Positions 43,690 through 55,734 of a stretch of 64,000 nt of DNA are shown here, piece after piece. The notes beneath the pieces were generated by a model that saw only the letters and a program-made list of their open reading frames with translations, was not told the origin of the DNA and searched no databases. This DNA is from Paragorgia papillata. Lineage: Eukaryota; Cnidaria; Anthozoa; Scleralcyonacea; Coralliidae. Location: contig JAWNZC010000114.1 in the NCBI GenBank assembly GCA_035771165.1, positions 671,001-735,000 of the forward strand, in the 5' to 3' direction. The position numbers were made by a program, and so were the translations under genes. Each line of letters opens with the position of its first letter. The stretch's first letter is position 1.

Positions 43690-46200
43690 TATATTTGTAT
43701 AACAAATTATAGAAAATTGTCTACAAGACTCAAAATGCAATTGGGCAGAAATCAAGGAAATTTTCTTACATGGCCTAATGCCAGATATTTTTAAAGCACA
43801 ACTTACCAAAAATGCAGAGGTATTCTCAATCTTTATACATTTTGGAGTGTAAATGTGATTTAAATATTGTTCTTTTTGCTTTTCCATATTTTTGTGGTAT
43901 TTTGGTATCTTTTAGTGGCATATTTTGGTGGAATCTGTGGTATCATGTGGTAATCCTTCTTCCAGCTTTATCAACTGTCTAAAAAAATAGAAACAATTAG
44001 TCCAAAATTTTCGTTTGAGTACAAAAAATTGAAACAAAAAATTGTACAATTCTAAATTCTTAATAATTAAAAATAATTACCAAACTAAACTTTTAAACAA
44101 TTACCAATCATATTTAACATCGTAAAACACTTTTTAAAATGCAAGGGGTTAATATATAACTTGATGCTGGCAACTTTGGCCATGATGCAACAGTTGAAAG
44201 TACAGCTAAACGTTTTCATGGCGGCCATTTTGGATTCCTTTTGCCTTCTTGTCCGATCTCTTTTGTGCTTCTGTGTCAAGTCAAATGCCGAACTTTTAAT
44301 GAATAAATACTGTACAACGTCTTGTACAACTCTAAATTCGATAACTAGTACGTTTCATTGTCTATAAAAGTTTTAAAACGACGTCAATTTAAAGAACAGG
44401 TTTCAGTCCAAAGGCGTCGCATGGCTGGTTGACCGAAGACTTTTTTATTCGCCATTAAACTCACAGAAAGACCAACCAAAGCTCAAATAAATGTTAAATG
44501 TATATCAAACATTATTTAGTACTGCTTTAAAGCAGCTATTAACAACCTATTACCTTTAAAATTAATGAAAAGACGCGGCACAGAACAAGAAATTCAAATC
44601 TCCCTCCATCTTCTCTTCGGGGCTCGAGCAAGGAATTAATTATCAAGAGTCACGTGACAGGTCACGAGTACAAATCCTTGAATTTCATTGGCTACTATCC
44701 GATAAATCTCATGCAATAAACCAATGAAAAGCCTTCTTTTAACAACATTGACAAATCACAAAAGGCGTAGTATGTGACGAGAACGATGAGTAGTATTCCA
44801 GCGGTTATTCTCCTAGGGCGCGAAAATTTAACAGAGAAGGCAAAATATGACCTCGAATATGACAGAAGAAATTGAACATTTCGACGAAACAATAACTATA
44901 TAAAGTTCTACAGAAAACAAAACCAGCTACAAAATGGTTAGGAATGGAGGTTATTAATGGTAAGATTGTTAAATTGTTTATTAGTGTTCGTTTAAAACGA
45001 AATAACTGTATCTGCGTAGACCTTTATATTCATATTAACCAACTAATAATATTTAATTTTATGTGCATCTAAATCAGCTTTTAAGTCTTGTTCTTGTGTT
45101 GATAATTTAAGAGTTTCTACACAATAACAACCCTTGAAAGGTATATTTATAAAAATACAATAATGTTTATTATTGCACAATTACATGTTTTAATAAACAT
45201 ATACAATGAAAGAAAATAATATTTATTTTTTCAAACCTCTTCAAAGAATTAATTATCTAAACTGTCTTCATATATGATGCTGATCAACTCATGTGGAAAT
45301 GATCAAGAATGCTGATTTGCAATCAATGCAGAAAAATATAGAATTAGACACAGAGCTGAATGTATTAAATAAATACAAGTGATAATTTGTGGTACAAATT
45401 CTCATTAGTCTTGTATTGCTATTTGTCACCATGCAAACTTTCAAAGAATTAATCTGAATTTATTTATATGTTGGCCTACAACAGGTAGCCAGAGTATAAA
45501 CTAACCCAGAATCTCAGTAGCCCTGTTGGAGTCAAGTCAAACAATTTCATCGAGACCATTTAACACAAAGTCACAAACTAGTGAAGGCAAGTGGTGAAGG
45601 CACAATAATGCTTGGAGGGTGTGGGATCATCATGGTCTATTTGGGAATTTTTTAAAAATTTTTGGTATAATATCTCGGAAGTGCTATTTCCATCTATTTT
45701 TGGTGTAGTTTTAGGCAAGTGGCAGAAGAAATACAAAAACAAATACATTTCCTGCACTCTATTTTTCTTGGAAATTTGGTCTATTGGGACTCATGTGAAT
45801 AGAATTGTGGAACTAACCTATCTGTACGTTGAAGGTTTTTCTGATTTTCCTTCTTTTGCAAAGTTATTTCAATTTAATCAATATTAGCTAGCAATTTGTC
45901 AAACTGTTCTGACATCAGCCTTGACTCGAAAGACATTATTTCTTACAGTATTATCAATTGGTGGATTTTTTCTGCGAGAAGTAAATTTGTCTGGTATATT
46001 AGCCTGAGTAAAATTCATAAGATGTCACCCAGATTCCAAGAAAGAGTTAAACAATTAAGTTGAACTTAACTGTTTAGTGCATGACTTCATGATGGCCATA
46101 TAGAACATAAAAATTAACAATTATGTGCACATCCTCCTGAATTTGGCACTAATTATAAATTCAGCCATGATTAAGCCACAAGCAGGTGGAATTTGTAGTT
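43690..46200. other. Intergenic, with a promoter-like island near 44.2-44.95 kb
   Basis: AT-rich, with no confident exon. At 44210-44235 the minus strand holds an AAAATGGCCGCCAT YY1-like start context opening a 64-codon frame. At 44640-44950 there are CACGTG, CCAATGAAA and a GGTAAGATT donor after TTATTAATG. These could be first exons of unannotated transcripts, but nothing links them to further coding exons. Confidence 0.35.
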
Positions 46201-46203
46201 AAT

Positions 46204-46740
46204 TATCACAGCAGGGTTCAAAATAAATATTTTGGATTTAGATATTTTTGTAGGCTGTCTTGCATATGTACATTTATGGTACCGGCTATTTTGATATACA
46301 GGCTATTTGTCTGCTATGTGAGTCCATGAGAGGCCCACGCAAGAATTGTTTTAGATAATAAGCTCGTATTCAAAAAAGAATCTCATTTACTGTAGACGTC
46401 GCGCTAGGCTGTGAGACGTTACACTACATTGGAAGTTACACTACGTTTTAAGAAGTTACACTACGTTTTAAGACGTTACGCTACGTTATAACACGTTATT
46501 AAAGCTATGTTATACAACATCACGCTGTGTTGTAAGACGTTAATAAGCTATGTTTAAAGACGTTACATTACGCTACGTTATAAGACGTCACACTTTGTTG
46601 TGAGACGTTTTCTACGTTCTATAACATTACGCCACGTTGTAAGATGTTACGCTACGTTATAAAACGTATACACTAGCCGGCTAGCGGCGTGAAAATGCCG
46701 GCTATGGCCGGCAGCCGGCCGCTATTTTGAACCCTGCACA
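46204..46740. repeat. GCAGGGTTCAAAAT-ended element with ACGTTACACTACG array
   Basis: GCAGGGTTCAAAATA at 46204 and CTATTTTGAACCCTGCA at 46726-46742 are inverted. 46400-46675 is a degenerate array of about 20-22 bp units (TAAGACGTTACGCTACGTTA and variants). The right side carries a GC-rich CCGGCTA/GCCGGCCGCT hairpin. Confidence 0.7.
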
Positions 46741-47524
46741 GACAAAGAAAATTTACATTTTTATAGCCTAATTAAGTGAGTGCTGTGCCTGATTTCCTCT
46801 TGTTTTGTCATGTTTTACTATAAGAAATTAAAAAAATATTTGTACTGCAAGTTTATAGAAAGCTGTATGGAAACTGTGGTAAATAAAGATGTTGCAAAGT
46901 GTAGCTAATTAGTTTCATGGATACATTATTGCAACATTTGTAAAACATTAGGAATGATACAGAGCATGCGCAGATATCAAACGGGAGGACCAACTATATA
47001 ATATTATTACTGCAAAGTGAAAAGATGATAAACTGTTGAGACTTGAGATTAGTTTTTATAACGAAATACTTACGTTTTGAGCGGTGACTGAGTTTGAGCC
47101 TCTGGTACTCAGGGTAAGCGGTGACTTTCATCAGAGTGAAATTTGGTGAAAGGTCTCCGCTCAAAACATCGTTGTAAACCTTTTAACTTTACTCTACCTA
47201 AAACACTGCCTATGCAGCACTCTACTGTTACAGTACTTTTTTACACTTTCAGATATATTATTACTGTCTAAGCAAAAATGCATGGGATTCTGAATAATCG
47301 TGGGTTATTAATTCTTTGAACGTTTTCATGGTGATAATGTAAATATAAATAAGTTTTGTGGAAACACCACGTAAAATATTTCTTTGCTAAGGTTTTGGCC
47401 TGTTGACTCAGGCCTTCATCAGAGCAATGACAACTAGTTGTTAAGAAATATTACTTGTAAATTTGTATTTGTTTTTATAACCCATACACCTCGCTGTTAT
47501 GTTGGTAAACTGACTAATTTGCAG

Positions 47525-47602
47525 ACACCATGGGGAAGCTAACTCCCATCAGCGTGAACAAAGAGGAAAAACCAATAATACTCTTGCTCTTTATCAGCAT
47601 GG
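47525..47602 (+). CDS. Candidate orphan coding exon
   Basis: Acceptor-like ACTAATTTGCAG is followed by ACACCATGGGGAAG, a strong start context. The frame then runs 24 codons (MGKLTPISVNKEEKPIILLL and on) to an AGCATGG/GTAAGA donor. I found no second exon downstream, so the assignment is weak. It could be a chance open segment. Confidence 0.25.
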
Positions 47603-47994
47603 GTAAGACTTCACCGGGTGCATTAAGTAAATACGCTTCCGTTTGCAAACAAATGCTGATATTAATTAGAGCTTTAAAAACGTCTGCTTTTTTCTCTAAT
47701 TTACCGTTTAAGATGAATTTATCATTGAACTTCGAGTTTGCATTTGGAATTCGAGTTTAAACTTGCACTTTCTTCATTTTCCGAATAATTTTTTAATTCC
47801 CCTCAGTTTTTCAGCTTTTTCTTTTCATTTTCTCGTCCATCACTATCGCGCACTAGCCCGGCATGTTAACTGATAAATGGCCGGAAACCCACTGGCAAAT
47901 CTGTTGTTCATGGAATGCAAGAATCCAGCATCAAGTGCTTTTATCAACTCTTTTGTGCGCATTATTGTTGCATGTAGGACAACTTTATCTGTTT

Positions 47995-48390
47995 ACTCTG
48001 TCTAATGCCTGGCGATTTTGCTCTGCCTAACACCAAACTATTTTACTGTGTAATGCCCGACGATTTTACTCTGTCTACAATGCCAGATTATTTTACGGTC
48101 TAACGCCTGACTATTTTACTCTGTCTTAAGGCTCATTTCCACTCAGGAAAATTTTCCTTGGACAGAAATTTTTTTCTTTGTCTTAAGTTCATTACTTTTG
48201 TTCCAGTGGAAATGGGCCTTAACGCCAGACTATTTTACTCTAAGACCAGACTATTTTACTCTGTCTAACGCCAGACTATCATGCATTTACTCTAACCCCA
48301 GACTATATTTTACTCTGTCTAACCCCAGACTATATTTTACTCTGTCTAACACCAAACAATTTCACTCTGTCTAATGCCAGACGATTTTAC
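47995..48390. repeat. Array of GTCTAACGCCAGACTATTTTACTCT
   Basis: About a dozen imperfect copies of a 24-26 bp unit built on TCTGTCTAACGCCAGAC and TATTTTACTC. The same motif occurs singly or in pairs at 7.8-8.5, 22.4-22.6 and 25.4 kb, and in weaker form at 62.0, 62.97 and 63.4 kb. GTCTAACGCCAGAC is an imperfect palindrome. Confidence 0.85.
48130..48218. mobile_element. 89-bp MITE inserted in the array, TTAA duplication
   Basis: Ends GGCTCATTTCCACT and AGTGGAAATGGGCC, flanked by TTAA at 48126-48129 and 48219-48222. Removing it leaves CTGTCTTAACGCCAGAC, one base from the array unit, which confirms an insertion. Confidence 0.85.
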
Positions 48391-50760
48391 AGTCCAGTCG
48401 CTCATATAAATTGTATAGATTATTAAATGTTAACATAATTTAACGTTTATGAAGTCTGACTTTTAAGTTTAATCGCGGGAAAGTTTAGACGTCAGCATGC
48501 GTAAACGCCCGAAAATGAACGCAAATATCTTGCGTTCCCTTCAGCGAATTCTCAGTTTGAAAACTGAAGTTCAAGAAGAAGCTTAGATATTAAAGCTCAG
48601 AAAACTTTAAGCTCTGAGCTCAAAGTTCAGTTTCTGAGTTTTAATATACTAGACGGCACACAAACCCGCAACCTTCCGAAAGATCTAACCTTTGAGCCAT
48701 ATACAACTCAGATGGAAATCGGGTTTTGTCAACAACTTCTCACATTTGCTATCCAATATAATCGGATTTGCATGGTCTTTACTGTTTTTCATATGTAGCT
48801 TGTCGAGTAGCCGCTAAGCCTGAAAGTCAAGTCGGAATTTTCTCACGAGGCGTAAACTACAAGAGGACATGCGGTATACTTTGTTGAATAGGATTATCAC
48901 ACTTCAACCCACTGACTTTTTATGGACTAATAAAGTGTCTATATATATGCATAGAATGAAAAGTCTCAGTTAGAAATAAATCATCTTATTAATATTTATA
49001 GTTGATTGAACTGCTTTCTGTTTGAGGAATATTGCAAAGTTAATATACACAGATATTATTTAAAAATATAGAGAAGATAATTGCACTGAAAATAAAAAAT
49101 CAATAATTTGCATGCTACAATATATACAGTCGTGTAAGTTGATCTATATACTTAATCACTCATTATTCGGTTAAAGTTAGCTCGTTCGTGGTGGCATCAG
49201 ATTCCCAATTCAAGCGTACGCGAGCTATAAGCAACAAGCTTGCTGGTGGGACACTGCATGGGTCGGTGAGGCTCTATTTAAGCTAAGTGGTTAAAGCAGG
49301 TACTGCCTATAGGTGACATTTGATAAAGAGGGAAATTAAACATCTCCTTACTCCTTTGGCTTGATTTAAAGTGATTTAGCGAGCCACCTCTGTCTGACAC
49401 TTGACACAAGGCATGTTGAAAAGGTTATACGAGGAAAAAAAATCTTTTGTATCGGACAACATCTGATATGCCAACCCAGCTGACAGCAACTGATATACGA
49501 GATAAGAGGACATCATGCATATGCTACTGTTTGACTAACTCATTATATAATGCCTCTCATTCCATGTAACTGGACATTTTACTTGTATGAAGAGCTCCAC
49601 TCGAAACGTCAGTATTTCGTTATCAGAATTAATGATCTCGGCAGTTTATCACCTTTTCACTTCGCCTAAAATCAATGCAGTATACACAGCACACATGCAA
49701 CACTCTACTTTTTTACACTCTATGAAATTAGAGTTGTTTAAAGTCGTTACAATTATTGTCAACTTATATTTTTGTCACCGATAACGAAGTGCGGTCATGC
49801 TACTACATTGAAAGATAACATATCTGAACAATGCTGCCAAATATCGGTTATATACAAGGTCAGGGACATGCCGCTTGTTAGGGTATGGTTTCAACTATTC
49901 AAACGTCTTGGGACAGTTGCAAAGTTTATGACTCGTTTCCCCAACCCCCTGTTCAATGTTGTATACCATGTTTACGATGAAATTTACCGAAAATATTAAC
50001 TTGTTTCATTAGAAAACATTATTTGTAAAGGGAGAGGGGATAGTAAATAGCAAAGCTAATAAAGTTCTGGCCCTCCAAATTGGATATTACAATGTTTAAG
50101 TGTTCCAACGACTTGGCATTGATTGTATATAGGAACATGCAGGGTATATATAAATCAATCTTTCACGACGCTAGTTATTTTATCTGACACATCATGGGTT
50201 TTTTCTAATCTGGAATAGGTTTCCATTTTTTTTAAATTTTGTTCGAAAGTTCCCTTTCCTAAGCGTGGCTATATTATGCCTTAAAGCTTTAGATAAGCAC
50301 ATGCAGTTTCCGCAAACGTGTTTTGCGTGGTTGATAAGCAGAAACTAATCAGCGAGCATGGAAAGAAATAGCTTTGCGGAACAGATGTAGCTGACACACG
50401 GAACCGACGCCAGTTGAAGTATCCCTGTTCATACAGTTTTAAAAGTTAAAACATTCACTATTCCGTCTTGTTTTTTGGTTTTCACTTTGCATAAATAACC
50501 CAGAGTATGCAAACGTTGTCACTGAAACACACACTAATTCGTGATTACTAAACTTATAGTAAAAAAATACCTCAGTTTCTTTGTTGTTTCTTGTATTAAT
50601 TGACGGACAAATGAAACGTTAATGTACCAAAGGAATGTTTGATATGTCGTATATAGTCTGTTGATATTGTCAACATATAACAATGTGAAACTGGGTGTTT
50701 TTATTGGAAACCCATGCACACGACGTATTAAAATCATGAGCATCACTCATCTTCTATAAG
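48391..50760. other. Gene-poor stretch
   Basis: Contains a decayed SINE head at 48655-48715 and a weak relative of the CGAAACGTT family at 49585-49720. Open frames such as 49772-49999 have no recognisable domain. Nothing else can be supported. Confidence 0.45.
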
Positions 50761-50765
50761 TTTGT

Positions 50766-50848
50766 ACAATACAATACAATACAATACAATAAATTTTATT
50801 TAAACACGATTGGAATTAAAGCATACAGCTTGTGGGGTCGTGTCTTGT
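50766..50848 (-). mobile_element. LINE-like 3' tail with ATTGT repeats
   Basis: On the minus strand an ACACGACCCCACAAGCT start is followed by a short AT-rich stretch and (ATTGT)n. The ACACGACCCCACAAGCTT string also occurs beside the LINE end at 5634-5652. Only the extreme 3' end is present. Confidence 0.5.
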
Positions 50849-50907
50849 TGTTTAACCTAGGCTGTTTTTATATGACCAAATGATGTTTTGATGGAAAACG
50901 CACATTT

Positions 50908-51190
50908 TGCTGCACTCTGGGGTGTTGGTATAGCAGTGGTTAGCGCTCCTGTATGTCGGTTCACCGCAGCTTGCAATCCGGGTTCGATTCATGCTCTGCG
51001 AAATTTCACCTTGGTCGCACGTGAGAAGTGAGTTACCATGCAGTTTGACTCTGTGATGCCAATAAACACCACAGGTTTTCTTCGTGTACTCCGGTTTTCT
51101 ATTGTAATAACACTGGACCAATGAGGGATTGGCTGTTATACTGGACTGACCTCTAGGGAGTACAGTTTAGATAAGACTGATAGGCCTATC
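50908..51190 (+). mobile_element. tRNA-derived SINE
   Basis: A-box region GGTATAGCAGTGGTTAGCGC and B-box GGGTTCGATTC have tRNA spacing, but the arms do not fold into a full cloverleaf. The body carries GTGTACTCCGGTTTTC, also found in the 5S-headed SINE at 12270-12583. It ends near TTTAGATAAGACTGA. Confidence 0.75.
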
Positions 51191-51224
51191 CAGTATAAAC
51201 AAAGTTAGTTTATCTAATATAGAT

Positions 51225-51345
51225 AAGTTTTGTGGAAACACCAAGTAAAATTTTTTTTTTGCTATTTGCTATAAGCAAATAAATATTTTACGTGGTGTTT
51301 CGCCATGAAAACTTTCAAAGAATTAATTAATAGTTTATCTAATTG
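51225..51345. repeat. Hairpin of the GGAAACACCACGTAAAAT family
   Basis: GGAAACACCAAGTAAAAT pairs with ATTTTACGTGGTGTTTCG around a TATTTGCTATAAGCAAATA loop. A single-arm relative lies at 47345-47385. Confidence 0.7.
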
Positions 51346-51859
51346 AAAAATCTTATGTTGTTGGCCAAAATAGATGGAGTTCGTTTACTGTAAATTACGT
51401 TATAATATTTTAGCTTTTACGCGGTGCCTCGCCGAGCGAAAATAAAGATGGCTAAAATATGTATATATTTTTTTATCAGTGATCCTTTTTTCTTATAGTA
51501 GCAACTGCTGACTTATATATTCTGCCCTACAATTTTCCGTTATAACTGTTGGCTCAGTCTGATCTCATCAATTCCTAAATATTCCTTAAGCAGTAACCGT
51601 AACGTTTCGAACGAGACCTTTCGTCTGGGAGAAACATAATACAATATATATATATAGGCATGCACATGTACACATGTACATATACATGTTCGATACACGT
51701 TCCAATCTCGATCTCCTGATATCGGCGATAATTTTGTATCAGTGTAACTCACTTCACAGTGTAACATCACGGTGTATCAATTAATGTACTTTACATTTAT
51801 AAGCCAGTCTATCACTATACGATCGTATTAAATTGTATTAAAAATTCCCAACAGTTATG

Positions 51860-53164
51860 CTACGTCACAACAATCGTCAACTTCTCTCCGTACGCGCAAT
51901 ATTGCACGGAATGTGCGCAGCTTTCGTCTTCCAAGAGATTTCTCACTTCGTATTGCTTGAGTTTCTTTATAAGGCTTGCTTTCCGTCCCCGGTTATTTTT
52001 AACTCCTCCGTTTTCCGCCGCGTGGTTGTTATTCGACTGCTCCGCGTCGTGTTGCGAAAGCATCTCCTCAACGGTCTTTGGGTCGTTTGTCGAGTAAAAA
52101 GAGTGGAACATCGGGCTTCCTTCGCTCGGTAGACGACGTCTAGGCGACGGCAGAGCCTCGTACAGTCGTTTAAGGCAACCGCAGCACAGGATCCGGTTGA
52201 ACTCGCGTCGAAAATCCTTATTCACGACGGCGTAGATGACGCAGTTTAGGGAGCTGTTGGCGAGGAGAAGCAAGACACTGATGTTGTAGAGGAGTCGTAG
52301 ATAAGGGAATGAAGTGACGATGGCTGGGTAAAAAGACGCAACCAGTCGAATGGCGTTGATTGGGAACATAAAGACTGCGAAAGCGACGACGACTGGTGTT
52401 AGGAGTCTAAGAGCTTTCTGGTTTTGCTCGACTCTTGCTTTTACCGTGTTGGTGTGGTCATCGCGCATTTGCGCCGTGAGGAACGAGTCTGCGCAGAGCT
52501 TGCGTCGGATTCTTAAATACGTTCCAAGAATGATAACAAGTGGTAGCATGTAGAATAGAAGGAAAACGAAGACTACATGTAATTGACGATGGATGAGTTT
52601 CGGCCATACCGCATCGCACGACGTCTTTCCGTTTGACTCTTTCAGCTTCATGACCAAGTTCAAGGGGAGAACGAAAAGGATACTGTACGAGATAACCCAC
52701 ATAAGGGCAATCGAGATCTTCACTTTCTTCGTTGTCAGTTGTGTTCCCATACAGTGCACGATCATACGGTAGCGATGAAACGAGATCCCGACTATAGAGC
52801 AAATGGATACACCGTAGAAGATATCCGTCAAAGGGATCAAGATTTTGCAAATCACTTCACCGAAAGGCCACGAGTAGGGGAAATCCGTGTGGATTATCAC
52901 TAGGGGTAAACAGACGAGCAATACTCCGAGGTCTGCCACGGCCAGGTTAAAGACAAACATGTTCCCAACGGTCCGGAGTCTTTTTCGTGTCGCAATGGCG
53001 ATACACACGAGTAGATTCCCGCCAATACCGAACAAACCAATGACGATCTCGAGGAATATACGCAGAATCTTGACCACGTGGGGCTCTTCAAACTGAACGA
53101 AGGCTTGGGTTTGCCTCTCCGAGAAAATCGTGCTGGTGGTGGTGTTGTTTGTTCCGACTTCCAT
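51860..53164 (-). CDS. Class A (rhodopsin-type) GPCR, peptide-receptor-like, single exon
   Basis: 434 residues with seven hydrophobic segments; a plasma-membrane receptor of unknown ligand. Landmarks: N-glycosylation sequons near residues 6-9, GGNLLVC (N50), NLAVADLG (D78), ECL cysteines C106 and C183, W156 in TM4, a basic third loop, TM6 FMFP at 265-268, TM7 NSSLNCVIY (N307-Y311), then FRREF and CCGC (327-330) as helix 8 and likely palmitoylation site. Several switches differ from consensus: HRY (130-132) for D/ERY, FMFP for CWxP, NCxxY for NPxxY. The overall pattern suits the cnidarian expansions of neuropeptide-like receptors, but no specific subfamily can be named. The ATG at 53164 gives a sensible extracellular N-terminus. 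A TATA-like TATATA lies on this strand near 53420. Confidence 0.93.
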   Translation of the reverse strand: MEVGTNNTTTSTIFSERQTQAFVQFEEPHVVKILRIFLEIVIGLFGIGGNLLVCIAIATRKRLRTVGNMFVFNLAVADLGVLLVCLPLVIIHTDFPYSWPFGEVICKILIPLTDIFYGVSICSIVGISFHRYRMIVHCMGTQLTTKKVKISIALMWVISYSILFVLPLNLVMKLKESNGKTSCDAVWPKLIHRQLHVVFVFLLFYMLPLVIILGTYLRIRRKLCADSFLTAQMRDDHTNTVKARVEQNQKALRLLTPVVVAFAVFMFPINAIRLVASFYPAIVTSFPYLRLLYNISVLLLLANSSLNCVIYAVVNKDFRREFNRILCCGCLKRLYEALPSPRRRLPSEGSPMFHSFYSTNDPKTVEEMLSQHDAEQSNNNHAAENGGVKNNRGRKASLIKKLKQYEVRNLLEDESCAHSVQYCAYGEKLTIVVT

Positions 53165-53800
53165 TATACTAATTGAATCTTCAAGTTTCTCTCCTGTTCA
53201 CGTTTGACCTGTCTCACGATGAAATCTTTAATGTGTATTTAACCCCAGCCTTGCCCTTGTAGATTTACCTGTCACTCTTCGATCGTGGGGTTCCTTAGAG
53301 CAGAAAGTGGGCAGTTGAGTTTTTTCTGGTGAGAAAAAAACTCGGCGACGATGAGGTTCTCGATATGTAGATGGGCCGAGCGCGTTGACGGCTTAATCCT
53401 CTTTAAATGACCTAAGCTGTATATAGTGGGTATATACTTTTATGCTCGCAGCACGAGGCGCGAGCCAATTTACGTAATTAACATTTTAATCGATTCGCAC
53501 ATCAAGTCGTGGCATGACTCGCCTGTGTGTTCATGCCAGGGATTACTACCGCTGTCGTTATTGCTTGGTCTTCGCACAGTTAGGGCGGGATGTGTCTTTA
53601 TCAAGTGCTTATACTCCAGACGACGTCGTTCGGTATGGGGGTATAAACAAAGACCTCATGTGCCCAATGTATGGTGCAGCATAAACTGCAGCTTACATCT
53701 GGACTGCGGACGGTTTTTCGCCCGGGGGGAGAGAGATAAACAGCGAGCTTTAAGGATACATTATAACACCATTTTGTTTGGATTATTCTGATGTCCAGTG
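53165..53800. other. GPCR upstream region
   Basis: More GC-rich than the surroundings. It should hold the 5' UTR and promoter of the GPCR. On the minus strand TATATACCCACTATATACAG near 53420-53442 gives possible TATA boxes about 260 bases from the ATG. The open frame 53426-53791 has no recognisable domain. Confidence 0.35.
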
Positions 53801-53803
53801 ATA

Positions 53804-53955
53804 TAGGCAGTGTTGAAACAACAATCGAAATATAGTAAGGAGTCTAACGTTTCGAGCGAAGGCCCTTCGTCAGAGAGAAACGTTTCGCTCGAAGACTCCT
53901 ACGTTCTCTGTTTCGGCAGTACATGTATATCAAACCTTACTATATTTCGATATAG
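53804..53955. mobile_element. CGAAACGTT hairpin family copy
   Basis: Left arm ATAGGCAGTGTTGAAACA...CGAAATATAGTAAGG, centre TAACGTTTCGAGCGAAGGCC, right arm with the complement CCTTACTATATTTCG. Arms are partly deleted compared with the 60.5-kb copy. Confidence 0.75.
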
Positions 53956-54299
53956 TCGTTCTGTTTGAAAGTGTACTTCTTATTTATTGCTTAATGAGGT
54001 GTTGAACGATGTATAGATTGCGGTGGCTTGTTTCAATGCTTTTTCTTTTACTCCGACAGAAAAAAGAATTATCTAAATCTTACCCAGCTTGTCTGCAAGA
54101 TATGTTCGCAACAGGCTTGTAACAAATCTGTAAACAAGTTGTAACAATGACGTTGTTTCTTAAAGCTGCTACGTATGCAATCTTGACAATTAAGGGACAC
54201 ATATCGATAGCAGTTTGTTTAACTGAATTGGTTACCTTGTATAAATATATGTAATGGTTATTTATTTATTTATTACATTTTTGCCGCAAACAAACAACG

Positions 54300-54890
54300 T
54301 CATCGCTTATCAAATCAAATCAAAATCAAATCAACTTTATTTAAAGAGGGTTTAAAATATTGCATAGCCAATACACCTGCTGGTAAGTCAAAAGGCTTAT
54401 TTTCCCCAGGGCCCTTGTTGAAATTACTAGGATAAAATAATCAAATTAAAAAGGTTAATATTACAATAGAATGTGGCAAGGGATTTTGCTCAGGTTTCCC
54501 CGATTACAGCAAACCCAATAAAAAACATATTAAAATTTAAAGGCTAAAAAGATAAATTACATATCACATTCATCTTACAGTGTATACCTATAAAAACAAC
54601 AAGGTTTATCAGATAAGGAAATTAAAGTTCTGGGCAAGTGATATTTAACACAAATAGCCTTATATACGTTCTAGGTTCATCAGGATTGTAAATTATTTGG
54701 AGATAATTAGAAAGTTTATAGAGAGTTGACTTAAATATTTGTGTTGATGTGGATAGATCTCTCAGTACGTTGGGTAGTTGGTTCCAGGTGGCTCTAGTTC
54801 TTGGAAAGTACGATACGACTGCTGGAAATGTCGCATTGCATGTGTCAGTAAAGTGTATGCAAGTACTAATTCTACCGTACAAAACCTTAA
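54300..54890 (-). mobile_element. 5'-truncated LINE, reverse-transcriptase C-terminus
   Basis: Minus strand 54882-54622 encodes a typical LINE polymerase ending: YFPRTRATWNQLPNVLRDLS then FKSTLYKL. It is followed by an AT-rich 3' UTR and an ATTTGATTTG-type tail at 54302-54330. Catalytic motifs are missing. It differs from the 5.7-kb LINE fragment in tail and protein sequence, so it belongs to another family. Confidence 0.8.
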
Positions 54891-55734
54891 TTACAAACTT
54901 AAAACTAAATTACAAACTTGTTGCCGACTTGTCTAAACAAACGGTAGCAAGCGATACGAATGCATGTATTCATAACCAGCTGTTGTTACAAGATTGTAAC
55001 AATTAAGTTGTTGTGATTAACAAGTGTCACAAGTCTGTCGCAGACTTTTCCGACAACTTGTTGCGCATTGTTTGGAACAAGTTGACAACGTTAACAGTAA
55101 ACTTTATGTATAGATTTTTACTCGTGAAGTCGTGGCTGTGCTTTTGATATATATTTTGCAACATAAACGCGAGTATACATGTATTAATACCAAACTATTC
55201 TAATTTTTTTTACTTTCTGTCTGCGGCTGTCAGCCGTTAATTATTATTACGAAACTCGACTACCATATGCTTCAGTTATATTATTATTAAAACATCCTTT
55301 TATTATTTACACCTTATTTCTTTTAATAGTATAATTTAACATTCTCATATTTGGTAAGACATTCTAATTGAAATCACGTTTTCTCTATTTTACTGCTAGA
55401 CTACAATCACGCCTCTTTTTATAGCTCGATTCAGGGAAAGATGATAAGTCATTAAGTTTTGTAAAGACAAATACGATATTCCACTGATATGAATTCTCTA
55501 ATTAAGTAATAGTTAAAATATGAGCGGCCGATCTTTATGGACACTGCATCGCGCGTTTCAGCTTTTATTAACGCCATCATTGGGTGATCACTCAAAATAT
55601 AATCACGATTCAATGTGCAGATTTTTTTCTATGTCGTGGAAATCAATTTGGAAATCAATTTGCTCAATTTCCCTTCGATAAAACGTTAAAAACAGACGTT
55701 TAAAACGCCTAATTTTTGTTTTTTTTTTGGCGAA

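Noticed and set aside
45612..45887. 91-residue open frame
   Set aside because: No ATG start, AT-rich composition and no recognisable motif.
49772..49999. 75-residue open frame
   Set aside because: No good start context, no domain and no linked exons; frames of this size are expected by chance here.
50934..51012. tRNA gene
   Set aside because: A- and B-boxes are present but the acceptor and anticodon arms do not pair and a SINE body follows.
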